A DNA stretch of 37,902 nucleotides, taken from positions 1 to 37,902 of the forward strand of contig CADCIQ010000044.1 of assembly GCA_902801425.1 (NCBI GenBank). Reading direction: 5' to 3'. The stretch comes from an uncultured Bacteroidales bacterium. Lineage in GTDB: Bacteria > Bacteroidota > Bacteroidia > Bacteroidales > Bacteroidaceae. A program made the position numbers and the translations under genes. The notes beneath the pieces are model-generated. The model was not told where the DNA came from and searched no databases. It saw nothing but the letters and a program-made list of their open reading frames with translations. Below, in pieces: positions 31,266 through 37,902 of this stretch (its first letter is position 1; each line of letters begins with the position of its first letter).

Positions 31266-32585
31266 TTACTTATTGAAAAGCTCTGCAGAAAGATTCTGCA
31301 ATGCGCGCTTCTTGTCAGCCTCACGAATGAGGAATGAAATGTTGTAGTTTGAGCCACCGTAAGAAATCATGCGTACAGGGATGTCACGCATAGCGTCAGT
31401 TGCAAGTGACTCAAAGCCAAGGTTGTTCCACTCAAGGTCGCCTACGACACAGATGATACACATGTCCTGATCAACGGTAACGGTACCGTACTTCTTCAGT
31501 TCGTCAACAATCTGTGGGAGGTGAGTGTTCTTGTCGATGCTTACGCTTACGCCAACCTCAGATGTTGTGATCATGTCGATTGGAGTAGAGTAGTTCTCGA
31601 AAATCTCGAACACCTTGCGGAGGAAACCAGTAGCGAGGAGCATACGAGAAGACTTGATCTTGATGGCTGTGATGTTATCCTTTGCAGCAACAGCCTTGAT
31701 CTTTCCGCGGTTGAGTTGGTTGTTGATAACAGTACCGTCAGCATCAGGATCCATAGTGTTCTTGATACGAACAGGAATACCTGCATACTTAGCTGGCTGT
31801 ACGCAGGTTGGATGCAGAATCTTAGCACCGAAGTAAGCAAGCTCTGCTGCTTCCTCGAAATGGAGTTGGTGAACAGCCTCAGTCTTATCTACGACACGTG
31901 GGTCGTTGTTGTGCATACCGTCGATGTCAGTCCAGATCTGGATCTCGTCAGCGAGCATAGCAGCACCGATGAGAGAAGCGGTATAGTCAGAACCGCCACG
32001 CTGAAGGTTGTCAATCTCACCGTAAGCGTTGCGGCATACGAAGCCCTGAGTGATGTAAATCTGATAGCCCTTGTTGTCCTGGAGCACCTTTGCAAGATTC
32101 TCCTTGATGAATGGAGCGTCTGGTTCAGCGTTCTTGTCTGTGCGCATGAAATCGAGAGCATCAAGAAGGATAGCCTTGACGCCCTGCTCCTTGAGGTAGT
32201 TCACTACCATGTTGGTGCTCATAACCTCACCTTGTGCAACGATGATCTTCTCCTCGAAGCTTGTGAAGGTGTCCTTGGTGAATGAACGTAGGAACTCAAA
32301 CTCCTTGGCGAGAAATTCGCGTGTGGTGTTGCGCATTTCATCTGTTGAATAGAGTTCCTCAATGTGCTGGAGATACTTCTTCTCCAGAGTGTTGATAACC
32401 TCGTTGGCACCATCTGGGTTCTTCTTGTAGAGGTAATCGCTTATCTCCACGAGTGAGTTTGTTGTGCCTGACATTGCAGAGAGCACAACGAATGTTGGTT
32501 CTCCTGACTTTGTAATAAGTGAGGCAACGCCCTTCATACGCTCTGGTGAGCCTACTGAAGTGCCTCCGAATTTCATTACTTTCAT
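31266..32585 (-). CDS. lysC: Aspartate kinase, monofunctional
   Basis: The 439-residue protein begins MKVMKFGGTSVGSPERMKGV (KFGGTSV signature) and contains FVVLSAMSGTTNSLV, LQRGGSDYTASLIGAAM and WTDIDGMHNNDPRVV of the kinase domain. Two ACT-type regulatory regions follow (about 300-439: ITAIKIKSSRMLLATGFL, then TSEVGVSVSIDKNTHLP). It phosphorylates aspartate, the committed step to lysine, threonine and methionine. There is no homoserine dehydrogenase fusion. ACT domains suggest feedback inhibition; the lysA neighbour suggests lysine as effector, which is inference. Confidence 0.94.
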   Translation of the reverse strand: MKVMKFGGTSVGSPERMKGVASLITKSGEPTFVVLSAMSGTTNSLVEISDYLYKKNPDGANEVINTLEKKYLQHIEELYSTDEMRNTTREFLAKEFEFLRSFTKDTFTSFEEKIIVAQGEVMSTNMVVNYLKEQGVKAILLDALDFMRTDKNAEPDAPFIKENLAKVLQDNKGYQIYITQGFVCRNAYGEIDNLQRGGSDYTASLIGAAMLADEIQIWTDIDGMHNNDPRVVDKTEAVHQLHFEEAAELAYFGAKILHPTCVQPAKYAGIPVRIKNTMDPDADGTVINNQLNRGKIKAVAAKDNITAIKIKSSRMLLATGFLRKVFEIFENYSTPIDMITTSEVGVSVSIDKNTHLPQIVDELKKYGTVTVDQDMCIICVVGDLEWNNLGFESLATDAMRDIPVRMISYGGSNYNISFLIREADKKRALQNLSAELFNK

Positions 32586-32612
32586 AGTGTTATTCTTATT
32601 GAGTTTTTGTTT

Positions 32613-33308
32613 TTATTCTTGTTGAAATTGGCGGTATTGAGCAGTGATATCCTCAAGCTTACCTTCGCCACACTGATACACGATGCCCGGATATTTGTCA
32701 AGCATAGGTAGGTTGTGCGTCGTCATCACTACGGCTGTACCCGTAGCGGTGATGTCCTTGAGAAGAGCCACGATGTTGTCGGCTGTCTCAGGGTCGAGAT
32801 TACCTGTAGGCTCGTCGGCAAGGATTACCTTCGGATTATTCAGGAGCGAACGTGCTATGGCTATACGCTGCTGCTCGCCACCAGAGAGCTGGTAAGGCAT
32901 CTTGTCGCGTGCAGCTTCCATACCTACGCTCTGGAGTACTTCCTCTATGCGCGCAGGAATGTCTTCCCTCTCCCAGCCTGTTGCCTTTAGCACAAACTCA
33001 AGGTTCTTGCTTACAGAGCGATCGGTGAGGAGCTGGAAGTTCTGGAAGATGATGCCGAGTTCACGACGAAGGGCTGGAACTTCCTTTCGGCGAATGGTCA
33101 TCATGTCACGACCGAGCACCTCTGCCTTTTCTGCCTCCTCGATGTCGAGTTCGGCATAGAAAGTGCGGAGAAGTGAGCTTTTTCCCGAACCTACCTTACC
33201 TATTATATATATAAACTCTCCCTCATCAACATTGAAGTCGATGCCGTTGAGCACCGCGTCATTGTCTTGATGGAAGACGCTTACATTCTTATATTCAATT
33301 AACGCCAT
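32613..33308 (-). CDS. ftsE: FtsE-like cell-division ABC ATPase
   Basis: The 231-residue ATPase has Walker [10 protein letters not shown] (37-45), Q-loop IIFQNFQLL, signature [17 protein letters not shown], Walker [16 protein letters not shown] and H-loop [25 protein letters not shown] and the absence of extra domains fit FtsE, which with the membrane protein FtsX controls septal peptidoglycan hydrolysis. No ftsX is adjacent: hisE is upstream and lysC downstream, so the assignment as FtsE rather than a generic LolD-like ATPase rests on family resemblance. Confidence 0.75.
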   Translation of the reverse strand: MALIEYKNVSVFHQDNDAVLNGIDFNVDEGEFIYIIGKVGSGKSSLLRTFYAELDIEEAEKAEVLGRDMMTIRRKEVPALRRELGIIFQNFQLLTDRSVSKNLEFVLKATGWEREDIPARIEEVLQSVGMEAARDKMPYQLSGGEQQRIAIARSLLNNPKVILADEPTGNLDPETADNIVALLKDITATGTAVVMTTHNLPMLDKYPGIVYQCGEGKLEDITAQYRQFQQE

Positions 33309-33315
33309 AATTTTA

Positions 33316-33401
33316 AATAGAAAAGTGAAAAATGAAAAATAACTCTAAATACAAATTAGTAACTTGCATTTTATGATTTTTCATTTTTAATTTTTCATTT
33401 A
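33316..33401. repeat. Heptad inverted-repeat element (TGAAAAA type) between hisE and ftsE
   Basis: AAGTGAAAAATGAAAAAT near 33321-33340 faces ATTTTTCATTTTTAATTT onward near 33378-33401. It fills the hisE-ftsE gap. Confidence 0.65.
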
Positions 33402-33408
33402 ATAAAAA

Positions 33409-33723
33409 TCAGTGCTTATGCCAGTTTGGATCGTGACGAACTGCAAGCTCGCGAGCGAGATCCTCAATGCGGAGTCCCTTGCTTGTGAGTAGTACGATGA
33501 GGTGGTAGAGCATGTCTGAGCCTTCGTAGATAAGGCGGTCGTTAGTACCGTTTGTTGCCTCGATAACGAGCTCAAGAGCCTCTTCGCCTACCTTCTGAGC
33601 CATACGGTTAAGACCGTCTTTGAACAGACTTGTTGTGTAAGAGCCTTCTGGCATTTCTTCGTGACGCTTCTCGATGAAGTCTTGCAGTTCCGTGAGGAAC
33701 AAGAGTGGATTCTTTTCTTCCAT
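33409..33723 (-). CDS. hisE: Phosphoribosyl-ATP diphosphatase
   Basis: The 104-residue protein is a MazG-like all-alpha pyrophosphatase. LNRMAQKVGEEALELVIEA has the metal-binding EExxE-type helix, and LIYEGSDMLYHLIVLLTSKG the second acidic helix. It removes pyrophosphate from PR-ATP, the second step of histidine synthesis. It is a separate gene here, while many Bacteroidetes have a fused hisIE. The gap to hisI (33724-33783) consists of ATTATCAATT-like short repeats. Confidence 0.93.
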   Translation of the reverse strand: MEEKNPLLFLTELQDFIEKRHEEMPEGSYTTSLFKDGLNRMAQKVGEEALELVIEATNGTNDRLIYEGSDMLYHLIVLLTSKGLRIEDLARELAVRHDPNWHKH

Positions 33724-33783
33724 TTTATTATTTCGTTTTTAAATTATCAATTATCAATTATTAATTATCAATTAGAACAAGCC

Positions 33784-34095
33784 TTACTTGTTCTCCTCTC
33801 CCCAGCAAGTGTCTGTACCTGTGTGGCAGGTAGGACCGTGAGGATGAACCTTTACGAGCAGAGTGTCGTTATCGCAATCCACCTTGATGTCAACCAAGTC
33901 AAGGAAATTGCCACTTGTCTCACCCTTTGTCCAGAGGCACTTGCGACCGCGGCTCCAGAAGGTGACCTTCTTTGTTTCGAGAGTCTTTGCAAGAGACTCC
34001 TCGTTCATGTAACCAAGCATCAGTACGTTCTTGGTAACAACATCCTGAATGATGGCAGGTACGAGACCACCACCTTTTTCGAAATCAACTTTCAT
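33784..34095 (-). CDS. hisI: Phosphoribosyl-AMP cyclohydrolase
   Basis: The 103-residue protein has the HisI core: [40 protein letters not shown], the metal-binding VDCDNDTLL aspartates and the zinc cysteines in [12 protein letters not shown]. It opens the purine ring of PR-AMP, the third step of histidine synthesis. It starts 15 nt after hisF and is followed by hisE as a separate gene. Confidence 0.94.
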   Translation of the reverse strand: MKVDFEKGGGLVPAIIQDVVTKNVLMLGYMNEESLAKTLETKKVTFWSRGRKCLWTKGETSGNFLDLVDIKVDCDNDTLLVKVHPHGPTCHTGTDTCWGEENK

Positions 34096-34110
34096 AATGT
34101 TTGTAAATGT

Positions 34111-34866
34111 TTATTTTCTAATCTTGATACCCTCGCCGATAAGATAATCCTTGAGGTCAGGGATTGGAATCTCGCCAAAGTGGAATACGCTTGCAGCAAG
34201 AGCAGCATCAGCCTTACCTACAAGGAATGCATCCCTGAAATGCTCGCGACTTCCTGCGCCACCACTTGCAATTACTGGGATAGGGAGAGCATCAGCGAGC
34301 ATTGCGAGGGCTTCGTTTGCAAAGCCTTGCTTAACGCCGTCGTGATCCATAGAGGTGAAGAGGATCTCACCTGCACCACGGTCTGCAACCTCTTTCGCCC
34401 AGTCGAGTAGGGTACGCTCTACACGAATACGACCACCATTAACATAGCAATGCCAGCCATCCTCATCGTTGCGTGCATCAATTGCACATACGCAAACCTG
34501 AGAGCCGAAACGTGATGTTATCTCGTCAATAAACTCAGGACGACGGAGGGCAGCACTGTTCACGCTCACCTTATCTGCACCAGCACTAAGCATACGATCC
34601 ACATCCTCAAGTGCATTTATGCCGCCACCTACGGTGAATGGGATGTTTATCTCCTGAGCTACACGTGTCACCATATCGGTAAAGGTTTTGCGACCTTCGT
34701 GAGAGGCTGTGATGTCGAGATAAACCAACTCATCGGCACCTGCATCGCTATAAGCACGACCGAGTTCCACAGGATCACCGGCAGAACGGAGGTTTACGAA
34801 GTTAGTGCCTTTTACTGTCTCGCCGTTCTTTACGTCAAGACAAGGTATTATTCTTTTTGCTAACAT
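34111..34866 (-). CDS. hisF: Imidazole glycerol phosphate synthase, cyclase subunit
   Basis: The 251-residue (beta/alpha)8 barrel starts [20 protein letters not shown] with catalytic D11; the second aspartate is in [14 protein letters not shown] (about D130). Phosphate-binding loops [11 protein letters not shown] and [13 protein letters not shown] are present. With HisH it makes IGP and AICAR. The start overlaps the hisA end by 7 nt, indicating coupled translation. Confidence 0.96.
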   Translation of the reverse strand: MLAKRIIPCLDVKNGETVKGTNFVNLRSAGDPVELGRAYSDAGADELVYLDITASHEGRKTFTDMVTRVAQEINIPFTVGGGINALEDVDRMLSAGADKVSVNSAALRRPEFIDEITSRFGSQVCVCAIDARNDEDGWHCYVNGGRIRVERTLLDWAKEVADRGAGEILFTSMDHDGVKQGFANEALAMLADALPIPVIASGGAGSREHFRDAFLVGKADAALAASVFHFGEIPIPDLKDYLIGEGIKIRK

Positions 34867-35573
34867 ATAAGTCCTTCCACCTTGATTTTACCTTCATAGT
34901 AAGCCTTGCCGAACACAACCGCAGGGATGCCCGCAGCCTCAAGTGCCTTGATGTCCTCGTTGCATGACACTCCGCCTGAAGCTATGAGATGCATTTCCGG
35001 ATAAGCTGCCATAAGCTGTTTGTAAAGTTCGATGGCAGGACCAGCAAGAGTTCCGTCCTTTGAGATTTCCGTGCAGAGCACATTTTTTATTCCGTGGTCG
35101 ATGTATGTCTTTAGGAAAGGCAGAAGATCCTCGCTTGAGTCTTCCTTCCAACCGTTGATGCTTATCTTTCCGTTACGGACATCAGCACCGAGAATGATGC
35201 GCTCTGCACCAAAGGTCTTGAGCCACTCTATGCAAAGCTCTGGATGTGTAACGGCAACAGAACCTACTGTCACCATACTTGCACCTGCGTCGAATGCCTT
35301 GCGGATGTCCTCTTCTGTCTTGATTCCACCGCCGAAATCAACGGTGAGGCTTGTTGCTGATGTAACGGCACGGAGCACGGTATCATTCACTATGTGCTTG
35401 CTCTTTGCACCGTCGAGGTCAACGATGTGAAGACGCTTGAATCCGAGAGCCTCAAATTCCTTAGCCTGGGCTACTGGGTCTTCGTTGTATATTTTCTTGC
35501 TGTCATAGTCACCTTTTGTCAGACGGACGCACTTGCCGTCAATAAGGTCTATGGCTGGGATGAGTTCAATCAT
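34860..35573 (-). CDS. hisA: ProFAR isomerase
   Basis: The 237-residue barrel begins [20 protein letters not shown] with catalytic D9, and has the second aspartate in [12 protein letters not shown] (about D130). Phosphate loops [13 protein letters not shown] and [13 protein letters not shown] are present. It catalyses the Amadori rearrangement of ProFAR to PRFAR, the substrate of HisHF. Upstream hisH is separated by a heptad repeat element. Confidence 0.96.
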   Translation of the reverse strand: MIELIPAIDLIDGKCVRLTKGDYDSKKIYNEDPVAQAKEFEALGFKRLHIVDLDGAKSKHIVNDTVLRAVTSATSLTVDFGGGIKTEEDIRKAFDAGASMVTVGSVAVTHPELCIEWLKTFGAERIILGADVRNGKISINGWKEDSSEDLLPFLKTYIDHGIKNVLCTEISKDGTLAGPAIELYKQLMAAYPEMHLIASGGVSCNEDIKALEAAGIPAVVFGKAYYEGKIKVEGLIC

Positions 35574-35597
35574 TTGTCTAATTACTTTATAAATTTC

Positions 35598-35676
35598 TTA
35601 AATGAAAAGTGAAAAATGAAAAATACAGATTACTATTATCGTAGTGTCTATTTTTCATTTTATTATTTTTCATTTA
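35598..35676. repeat. Heptad inverted-repeat element (TGAAAAA type) between hisH and hisA
   Basis: AAATGAAAAGTGAAAAATGA near 35600-35621 faces TATTTTTCATTTTATTATTT onward near 35650-35676, with GATTACTATTATCGTAGTG between. The same family interrupts the his unit again at 33316. Confidence 0.65.
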
Positions 35677-36270
35677 TACATTTAGATTAATGAAGTTCTC
35701 CAGAATCTTGTGTCCTACCTTTCCGCTCTTCTCTGGGTGGAACTGCATTGCGAAGAAGTTATCCTTCTGCAAGGATGCAGAGTAGGGTAGGATGTAGTCG
35801 GATGTGGCAGCGGTGAAATCACACATCTCGCAGTAGTAGGAGTGAACGAAATACACATAGTCGTTCTCGTTGAGTCCCTTGAATAATGGTGACTTCAGGT
35901 CGTGTATGGCATTCCAACCCATAGCAGGTACTTTCTGCTCATGACAGGTTGGCTGGAAACGACGAACATTGATAGGGAATATTCCTATGCAGTCAGTATC
36001 GCCTTCCTCTGAATGCTGACAAAGAAGCTGTTGTCCGATGCAAATGCCGAGAACTGGTTGTTTAAGGTCTGCGATAACCTTATCGAGGTTGTGCTCGCGC
36101 AGATATTCCATTGCTGTTCTCGCATGTCCCTGTCCCGGGAATATAACTCGGTCGGATGATGCAATCTCCATAGGGTCGTCTGTCCAAAGCGGCTCTATGC
36201 CGAGTCTTTTGATAGAATTGATGACCGAGAAAATGTTACCGGCGTTGTATTTTACTATTGAAACTTTCAT
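35674..36270 (-). CDS. hisH: Imidazole glycerol phosphate synthase, glutaminase subunit
   Basis: The 198-residue class I glutamine amidotransferase has the nucleophile C77 in VLGICIGQQLL, the oxyanion segment FPGQGHARTAM, and H178/E180 in FAMQFHPEKSGKVG. It supplies ammonia to HisF. The nucleophile elbow reads CIGQQ rather than the common CLGMQ, still compatible with activity. It is the first his gene of this group, with its own promoter upstream at 36301-36330. Confidence 0.96.
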   Translation of the reverse strand: MKVSIVKYNAGNIFSVINSIKRLGIEPLWTDDPMEIASSDRVIFPGQGHARTAMEYLREHNLDKVIADLKQPVLGICIGQQLLCQHSEEGDTDCIGIFPINVRRFQPTCHEQKVPAMGWNAIHDLKSPLFKGLNENDYVYFVHSYYCEMCDFTAATSDYILPYSASLQKDNFFAMQFHPEKSGKVGHKILENFINLNV

Positions 36271-36300
36271 TAATTCGTATGTTCATTATTTAATAAGGTG

Positions 36301-36330
36301 CAAAATTACTAAAAAAGTTTCATATACAAG
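36301..36330 (-). promoter_or_regulatory. Promoter of the hisH-hisE unit
   Basis: On the minus strand TAATTTTG (36301-36308) is preceded after 18 nt by CTTG (36327-36330). The leader is about 25 nt, too short for a his leader peptide, so no attenuation is visible. Confidence 0.45.
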
Positions 36331-36424
36331 TATAAAAGTCCAATTTTCTACACTCAACTACCAATATTTTAGATGATTAGAGAAAAAAATGCTTAAAAAA
36401 TTTCCGAATGACAAGAAAATGTTG

Positions 36425-36432
36425 TAACTTTG
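36425..36432 (+). promoter_or_regulatory. Promoter of the HU gene (-7 element)
   Basis: TAACTTTG at 36425-36432 followed by GCACC is a good -7 match; an upstream box is not obvious. Transcription would start near 36438, about 34 nt before ATG 36472. Confidence 0.55.
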
Positions 36433-36471
36433 CACCGCAAATTTTGAAAATCATATAATTTAATCACTAAT

Positions 36472-36768
36472 ATGACAAAAGCAGACATTATCAACGAAAT
36501 CACTAGCAACACAGGTCTCCAGAAGAGAGACGTAGCTGCTGTTGTAGAGTCTTTCATGGAGTGCGTTAAGGATTCTATGTGTAACAAGGAGAATGTTTAT
36601 CTCCGTGGTTTCGGTACATTCCAGGTAAAGCATCGTGCAGAAAAGACTGCTCGAAATATTTCAAAGAAAACAACTCTTCTCATTGCTCCACACGATTTCC
36701 CTGGCTTCAAGCCTGCTAAGAGTTTCGTGCAGCGCATGAAGGGTGAAGAGGTTACAGCTGAGGATTAA
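36472..36768 (+). CDS. HU family DNA-binding protein
   Basis: The 98-residue protein begins MTKADIINEITSNTGLQKRD and follows the HU/IHF fold: two helices, then VYLRGFGTFQVKHRAEKTAR, the beta arm (NISKKTTLLIAPHDFPGFKP) and the closing helix (AKSFVQRMK), with an acidic extension EEVTAED. It bends and compacts DNA as a dimer. The arm has FPGFKP where canonical HU has VPAFKPG-like sequence. A small basic gene follows 54 nt downstream. Confidence 0.92.
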   Translation: MTKADIINEITSNTGLQKRDVAAVVESFMECVKDSMCNKENVYLRGFGTFQVKHRAEKTARNISKKTTLLIAPHDFPGFKPAKSFVQRMKGEEVTAED

Positions 36769-36822
36769 TCCATTGCTGCTCTAAAAGGTTTAAAGTTATA
36801 TATAACATAAAAATTTAAAATT

Positions 36823-36912
36823 ATGCCTAACGGAAAAAAGAAGAAGGGCCACAAGATGGCTACTCACAAGCGTAAGAAGAGACTGCGCAAGAATCGTCAT
36901 AAGAGCAAGTAA
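36823..36912 (+). CDS. Very small basic protein, COX24/AURKAIP1-like (29 aa)
   Basis: ATG at 36823 opens a 29-codon frame, MPNGKKKKGHKMATHKRKKR followed by LRKNRHKSK, ending TAA at 36910. Seventeen of 29 residues are Lys, Arg or His. KMATHKRKKRLRKNRHK matches the core of the COX24/AURKAIP1 (mS38/bS22-like) family, whose members are small-subunit ribosomal proteins in mitochondria and mycobacteria. A ribosomal role here is inference from that family. It lies between hup and rng and is short enough to be missed by gene finders. Confidence 0.8.
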   Translation: MPNGKKKKGHKMATHKRKKRLRKNRHKSK

Positions 36913-36953
36913 GCTCTGACGTGTGCCTGTAGCGATTCTGTTATCAGGCTGAA

Positions 36954-36993
36954 TAGGGCGTGCCATCATATTGACTATGCTGTGCACGCCCTA
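36954..36993 (+). terminator. Hairpin before rng (terminator or attenuator)
   Basis: TAGGGCGTGC (36954-36963) pairs with GCACGCCCTA (36984-36993) around a 20-nt loop. It is followed by TTTCCATTCTTTG, a weak U run, so termination may be partial. Confidence 0.55.
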
Positions 36994-37050
36994 ATTTCCA
37001 TTCTTTGTGAAGAGAGTGCCCATTAAACTAAAACTCGTAATTTTCGTAAA

Positions 37051-37902
37051 ATGACAAGCGAAGTAATAATTGACGTAAAGGAGAAAGAGATTAGTATAGC
37101 ACTATTGGAGGATAAGGATCTGGTGGAATATCAGAACGAACCTCGGTCGGCATCCTTTAGTGTCGGCAATATCTATGTAGCTAAAATCCGTAAGATCATG
37201 CCTGGTCTTAATGCCTGCTTCGTGGATGTCGGTTTCGAGAAAGATGCCTTTCTGCATTATCTTGATATGGGGCAGCATTTCAATTCTTATGCCAAATATG
37301 TCAAGCAGGTGAATAGCGACCATCAGCATCTCATGCCTTTTGAGAATGCACAGAGAATGCCAGAACTTCCTAAGGAAGGCTCTGTAGCACAGACTCTTAC
37401 CGTTGGTCAGGAAGTGCTCGTTCAGATTATTAAGGAACCAATTTCTACCAAGGGGCCTCGACTTACAGGCGAACTTTCCTTTGCTGGTCGTTATCTTGTA
37501 CTCATGCCTTTCGGCACAAAGGTGGCTGTATCCTCAAAGATTAAGAGTGCCGAAGAACGCGCGCGCCTAAAACAACTTGTTCAGACTCTCCGCCCACAGA
37601 ACTGCGGTATAATTGTTCGTACCGTTGCAGAAGGTCTTCGTGTTGAGGAACTTGAGAATGAGATAAAGGTTCTTTACAAGCGTTGGATGGATGCTGTTGC
37701 CAAGATGCAGCGAACCACAAAACGCCCTATGCTTATCTATGAAGAGACAAGCCGAAGCGTTGCCTTGCTTCGTGACCTCTTCAACCCTACATACGAGAAC
37801 ATATACGTCAACGATGAGGATGTTTATAATGAGGTGCGTGAATATGTCTCCCTCATAGCTCCCGACAAGGTTGGTATTGTAAAGCAATATACTGGTAAGG
37901 TG
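37051..37902 (+). CDS. rng: Ribonuclease G/E family protein, N-terminal part (runs off the window)
   Basis: ATG at 37051 opens a frame of 284 codons with no stop before the window end. The start MTSEVIIDVKEKEISIALLE and the S1-type region ASFSVGNIYVAKIRKIMPGL to VDVGFEKDAFLHYLD are typical of RNase G/E. KEPISTKGPRLTGELSFAGR and CGIIVRTVAEG belong to the 5'-sensor/RNase H-like part. The catalytic DNase-I-like aspartates lie beyond the window. The enzyme cleaves single-stranded AU-rich RNA in rRNA maturation and mRNA decay. Confidence 0.92.
   Translation, partial: MTSEVIIDVKEKEISIALLEDKDLVEYQNEPRSASFSVGNIYVAKIRKIMPGLNACFVDVGFEKDAFLHYLDMGQHFNSYAKYVKQVNSDHQHLMPFENAQRMPELPKEGSVAQTLTVGQEVLVQIIKEPISTKGPRLTGELSFAGRYLVLMPFGTKVAVSSKIKSAEERARLKQLVQTLRPQNCGIIVRTVAEGLRVEELENEIKVLYKRWMDAVAKMQRTTKRPMLIYEETSRSVALLRDLFNPTYENIYVNDEDVYNEVREYVSLIAPDKVGIVKQYTGKV

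Noticed and set aside
31521-32285. 254-codon plus-strand ORF antisense to lysC
   Set aside because: It mirrors the codon structure of a clearly functional lysC gene and has no recognisable domain or promoter.
33661-34410. 249-codon plus-strand ORF across hisE, hisI and hisF
   Set aside because: It runs antisense through three well-supported genes and their intergenic gaps and resembles no protein family.
36913-37050. tRNA or structured RNA between the small protein and rng
   Set aside because: A hairpin is present, but there is no cloverleaf, no T-arm GGTTCGA-type sequence and no CCA end; elsewhere in the window I also found no tRNA or rRNA.

Overview
The window looks like a chromosomal segment of a Bacteroidales bacterium, most likely Prevotella or a close relative. 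The evidence is repeated Bacteroidetes-type promoters (TTTG, about 20 nt, TAnnTTTG), almost no Shine-Dalgarno sequences, lipoproteins with an acidic run after the lipobox cysteine, a BspA-type leucine-rich-repeat protein, and housekeeping proteins of Bacteroidetes type (DUF349 protein, class III fructose bisphosphatase, a FtsE-like ATPase, a tiny COX24/AURKAIP1-like basic protein).

Layout. 1-3.7 kb is accessory and partly eroded: a broken HELFGH-containing fragment, a secreted orphan protein, a HigB/HigA pair whose toxin has an in-frame stop, and an Rpn/PD-(D/E)XK nuclease. 3.7-10 kb is housekeeping: DUF349 protein, CorA, a NUDIX hydrolase and ispE on the minus strand, and dnaB divergent on the plus strand. 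10.2-13 kb holds a surface lipoprotein and a three-gene unit of two related TonB-C-domain lipoproteins plus a radical SAM activase-like enzyme. 13-15.2 kb has a DUF3857 protein and a 1.2-kb gene-free block with nested repeats, including a MITE-like element with a 9-bp target duplication. 15.2-24.7 kb is a long run of minus-strand genes: a winged-helix protein with a histone-H1-like tail, a GH10-like hydrolase, a ModF-like ABC ATPase, ruvC, an MBL hydrolase, rsmG, a YhcH-family protein, a HAD phosphatase and fbp. 24.8-27.5 kb has a BspA-like gene broken by one in-frame TAG, then 1.1 kb of gene-free DNA. 27.5-36.3 kb is biosynthetic on the minus strand: hisH-hisA-hisF-hisI-hisE, a ftsE-like gene, lysC, lysA and two glycosyltransferases. 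36.4 kb to the end is hup, the COX24-like small protein and the start of rng (RNase G/E), which runs off the window.

How the genes fit together. Five his genes cover the central and late histidine steps (HisI/HisE hydrolysis and ring opening, HisA isomerisation, HisH/HisF synthase). LysC and LysA are the first and last steps of lysine synthesis. The TonB-C/TonB-C/radical SAM unit is the best candidate for an undescribed system: one paralogue carries a cytosolic-side cysteine module (CX5CX3CX2C) that the other lacks, next to a radical SAM enzyme with no glycyl-radical partner in sight.

The most striking non-coding property is that much of the intergenic DNA consists of repeat families: degenerate tandem arrays with a strict 11-nt period, heptad or octad arrays arranged as inverted pairs, and four copies of a ~150-bp palindromic element with arms of up to 39 bp. 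All four copies of the last begin 0-6 nt after a stop codon, and one is translated into a signal peptide.
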